From: Anastatus disparis
Taxonomy: Eukaryota; Arthropoda; Insecta; Hymenoptera; Eupelmidae
DNA length: 64,000 nt
Direction: 5' to 3'
NCBI GenBank assembly: GCA_017163975.1
Contig: JAFFSR010000221.1
Coordinates: 8,122,001-8,186,000, forward strand
Each line of letters starts with the position of its first letter. Position 1 is the first letter of the stretch. This document shows, piece after piece, positions 60,101 to 64,000 of the stretch. Made by a program: the position numbers and the translations under genes. The notes below the pieces were generated by a model. It did no database searches. It had not been told where the DNA came from and saw only the letters and a program-made list of their open reading frames with translations.

Positions 60101-63100
60101 TTAAGAAATTTTTTTTATTCCTTGATTAAACTTTTAGTTTTAAATAATAAGATCACTGTACGAACTATTAATACATTTAGTCTTTTAAGAGGATATCGTA
60201 GTTCTGCTCCTCCTAATAATATTTTTATTCAAAGTTCATGAGTAAATAGTGCGTCAAATCAAATTCTTTCACTTCAGTAAGAAAATTCGTAAGATTAATC
60301 CTTAGCGCGGACAAGTCAAGAAATTTATCAAAATAATATACATAAAAAGTTATAAACAAACTTTCGATATATACTATTTTGAGGTTAGGTTTATCGAGCT
60401 TGATATCTAATTTTCATTCAAAGTTCATAAAAAAATATGAAGCTAAATTGAATTTTTAATTTAACAAAAATTATTGTATTAATATAGTTTTAGCGCGGAC
60501 AAGTCATTATATTTGCCCAAATAGTGAATTTAAAAAGATATCAGTAAGATAAAAAAAGCAAAACTCGATTCCAACAACTACGACATCCCGTTAATTGGAT
60601 TATTAGATTAGGTACACGAGTATAATAGTCTAAAGATAACGTAAAAATAATAAATAAACATTGTAATCTATGATTTCTTCGAAACAGCTTACGCAATTGC
60701 GAAGTCAAAATTTTTTAAGCCACAGCTATAAAATGTTTCTGTTTATTTTTTAACATTTTATAGCCCAGAACTTAATGTCCGAGAAAAAATTGTTGGTCAA
60801 TCAAGAGAGTGTTTTCATATACAAGTTTTTTAAAGTTTAAATTATAAGCACTTCTTTTATGTTCCCCCTGAAAAAAAATAATTTAATATAGTTGTGAAAT
60901 CTTGATATCGATGATTTTTTATCGTTCAGATACAAAAAAAAATTCAAATAAAATAATTTTATTGACAATCTCATCGTTTATTAATAAAAAAAAAGACGTA
61001 CAATCAATCATAATATTATTTGACGAAATATTTAGGCAGAATGATTTTATTCTTCTTGACGAGAACAAAAAATTTTAAGAACGAAAAATCAAAAGAAAAT
61101 ATCTTTATTGTAAACTCTGTAGCAGGGAGAAAAAAAATGTCGTATAGTTTTCTCGTCTGGACTTATAACAGTCTAGGTAAAATTTATGACGTAGCCATTT
61201 TTAGAAGGCACTTTTCGAGCCAATGACATTTCGATATGTGTATACATATACACATAGACATAAGTTTTATAAGAAGCGTGGGCATTTTAATTCATGCGCT
61301 ACCTCCTTCCCTAATTCAACCCACGTTTTTTTTAATGTAGAAGCAACAGTACAATATCTCAAGGTAAATGTCGAGAAATCAAAAGAATGAAACGTCGATT
61401 ATTATTATTGTTATTTTTTTTCTTTTGATGTTGTATATGGGTGGAGATTGCCGTATTCCTGATTCGCATATTTTAATAATTAATTATTATTTTAAAAAAA
61501 GAAAAAAAGCTACTCTAAACTGTATAATTTTAAAATTGTCAATAAGTTAGAATACAATAGTCTAGAGAAATATATTCAATATGAAAATTCTTTAAGATGA
61601 ATTTTATTAGTCATAATAAAGATATTATTTTGAAATATCAAACTTTTTTCAGTTTACTTAATAGAAAAATTATGTATTTAATAAAAAAAATTAGTTCGTA
61701 ATTCAATTGAAATGTTTGAAAAACTTTTTATTGTACTTGAGTTATAATGGATATTTTTATTCTATGATTTCTAAACATGCAAATCACAAAGATAAATGTT
61801 TCTACGTAGAAAGTTAAGTTTATGTTTTTATGGAAATTCTGATAAATGTTTAGTACTTACAATATCATCAAATTTAAAATTAATGTTAATAGCTTCGCAT
61901 AAATTTTTATAAATTTTGATAGTAATTGAATATACTTATAAAAAATTTCTATTAACAAATGTGAAACGTAAGAAGTCGTCGGACCACACTCTTTACAAGA
62001 TCATAAAAAATTAAATGTCGTTAGACTGTTGTAAATCTCAATGGAACGTAAACGTTCGTTCAGATTTTCACGACATCCCACAGTCAGGTGGCTGCGCGTT
62101 TCAAAGAGGCGCTTTAAAATCAATAGAATCTTTTGTTGCGTAAAAAGTTTGTATATATAATAAAAACACGCTGTTCACCCAATACCGCCTACGCGTCACG
62201 TACAATACGCAATGGCAATACATTGCTTTTAGTTACAAAATATTAGTAAACCAAAGTCGCTTGATGTTTTTTTGTAGAATAAATTATGGAACATCATTCA
62301 ATTAACATTTAAATATTTGTCAAAATACGAGAGCGAAAAAAGTGAAGGTGTAAGAAATCTTGAAGTATTATATGTATTGAATTTCAGTATGGTGTATGTA
62401 TAACATGCGGGTTTTGTTGTGTAAATAAAAATATGGATTGTTTATAGGCTTAAATCGTGGGTGGTGCACGTGTTAACTGAATTTTTTTATTTTCTTATTT
62501 TTGAATGGGATGAAATCCGATGATGATTGAAAAAAAGGTTAATCGAAATTGATCTGATATTTTCTATCGTTTGATTTTTATGTAGGTGTTGGTGTTTCCA
62601 ATTAAAATGAAACATGTTACAGAATTTTAATTTGGCTATGCTATGAACGAAAATTTTTCCGTCTTTTCAAATGATGTACTAGTAGAAATTATTTTCAACT
62701 GAATAAAAAATGTTTTTGTACTATTAATAATGATTATTGTACAGCAAAGAATAAAGTTTCTATTTACGAAAGAAGAGTTTATAATTATGCATTAACATGT
62801 AAAAAGTAGACATAGAAATATTTGTTTGTACATAAAAAGAAGTATTTTTGACTTTAAATTAATTTTTCAAAGAAATTAATGAAAAGATTAATGTTTTTTT
62901 AATTAAACAATTTTAGTAATTTACAATATATAAAAATTGATAACGTCCAGCATTAACGATACTTACTGGAAATTTTCATTATGATTCGAAAAAGACATTT
63001 AATTAAAAACAAAATAATTAAATCCTAATTCAGAAATGAATATTTTTGACTTAAAGCTTAGCAGTTTATAATTAGTAGAAGTACAATGATTAATTCGTAA

Positions 63101-64000
63101 TGTTTTGGCCCAGTTTTGAATCCTAGTCTCCATGATAGATATAAGCATAACCGTTTGTTAAATGTTCTTTTGTTTATAAAGACTCTATAAACTTTAACCA
63201 CTGAGTAATACCGTAATAGTAGTACAAACATAGTGAATAAAAAAGGAAATTCATTTCCTGCACTCGGTAAGTAGAAACAGTCGGATATAGAAAGACATTG
63301 ATTTTCAATTATGTTCTTTAAAACTTTCCTTTTAAGTCTGAATTAATATCTTTTTTAAATTCAAGGTTATTTTACATTTTACGCAATGAGATTGGTTATA
63401 TATTTTATATTTAAATACTTAATTCGATAATTTTAGTACAATTAAGCTTTTCTTACATCACCTAAAAACATATTTTTAACGTCAGACTTATCGAGTCAAT
63501 GTTTTTTGAAAAAATATTTTTTATTCTTGAATTTCACAAGACTAGAGCTATAATGTTAAATTTTTCAAAATTAATAATTATTTTTAATATTTAGATTTTA
63601 AATTTAACTGCAGATTAACATTTCCATACAAGCACTAATTTCATTTTAACCTTCATCATATTATAGCCAATTTAAAAGTTTAATTTACTTTTATTAAATT
63701 CATTGAAAAACGAATAGTATTGTACAAGAAGAATTTATAAAATTTAACGCATAATTTATCAAAATATAAAACTTTTTTATTCAAATATTAAAAAGAATCG
63801 ATTCTCGTGAATTTAATTTTTTAATTATCAATGTTTATTTGATGAAATACGAAGAAATTATTTAAAAATTTAAAAATGAAAGATTAAAAAGTGTTAAAAA
63901 ATGATGAACAAATACTAAAATTGATTAAAAGACAAATATTCAAAAGATGCAGCATATTACTTGAATCATACCGACAGCAGTCAGGTGCAAGTAAATTTAA
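57172..64000. other. Non-coding interval
   Basis: No supported gene. Only the tandem duplication at 60.2-60.6 kb stands out; the remaining frames are AT-rich and not protein-like. Confidence 0.6.
60190..60590. repeat. Two-copy tandem repeat (period about 187 bp) with short inverted ends
   Basis: TTCAAAGTTCATRA recurs at about 60228 and 60416, and TTAGCGCGGACAAGTCA at about 60302 and 60489, giving a period of about 187 bp. GGATATCGTAGTT (60191) and the complement of AACTACGACATCCC (60576-60589) are inverted at the borders. Possibly the core of a small mobile element. Confidence 0.65.

Noticed and set aside
1..64000. CRISPR arrays, bacterial operons, viral integrations
   Set aside because: No regularly spaced short repeats, no prokaryotic gene layout and no viral protein motif were seen; the window is consistently eukaryotic intron and intergenic DNA.

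Overview
The window is AT-rich eukaryotic, most likely insect, DNA. Genes are sparse, introns are long, spliceosomal GT-AG signals are clear, and short DNA transposons, a tRNA-derived SINE, Helitron debris and a Penelope-like fragment are common. The overall look suggests a hymenopteran, perhaps a parasitoid wasp, but that is inference; no marker in the window fixes the species.

One protein-coding gene is well supported. It lies on the minus strand and encodes the B'' (PR72/PR130, PPP2R3-type) regulatory subunit of protein phosphatase 2A. Ten coding exons join in frame: 37502-39409, 15917-16011, 14902-15031, 14004-14107, 13212-13389, 3575-3818, 2321-2492, 1860-1986, 1593-1766 and 144-226. They give 1071 codons plus two bases, and the 3' end of the gene runs off the left edge. 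The large first exon (636 codons) is a disordered, basic and proline-rich N-terminus. The small exons encode the conserved B'' core with two canonical EF-hands. A strong acceptor at 39849 and a promoter-like segment at about 45.5-46.2 kb suggest a non-coding first exon further upstream.

Layout: 0-4 kb holds the 3' half of the gene plus an intronic palindrome built on an inverted SINE pair. 4.7-12.1 kb, inside one 9.4 kb intron, is a stack of nested mobile elements: a decayed Helitron split by a Penelope-like insertion with an exact 15-bp target duplication, itself split by at least two further inverted-repeat elements. It is followed by another inverted-repeat element with a 160-bp internal repeat and a nested 412-bp MITE with an exact 8-bp target duplication, and then a tandem repeat of about 320 bp. 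13-16 kb holds four middle exons. 16-37.5 kb is a single 21.5 kb intron with a GC-rich palindromic island (19.2-19.9 kb), one SINE and several candidate regulatory islands. 37.5-39.8 kb is the first coding exon. 39.8-64 kb has no convincing coding gene; it holds the putative promoter, a 1.1 kb hAT-like element carrying a 242-codon open frame (56.0-57.2 kb), and a small tandem duplication (60.2-60.6 kb).

I found no CRISPR array, no credible functional tRNA or rRNA gene, and no viral gene. The most unusual material is structural: the near-perfect 0.9 kb intronic hairpin, the readable order of insertion in the 4.7-9.4 kb stack, and the ORF-bearing hAT-like element.
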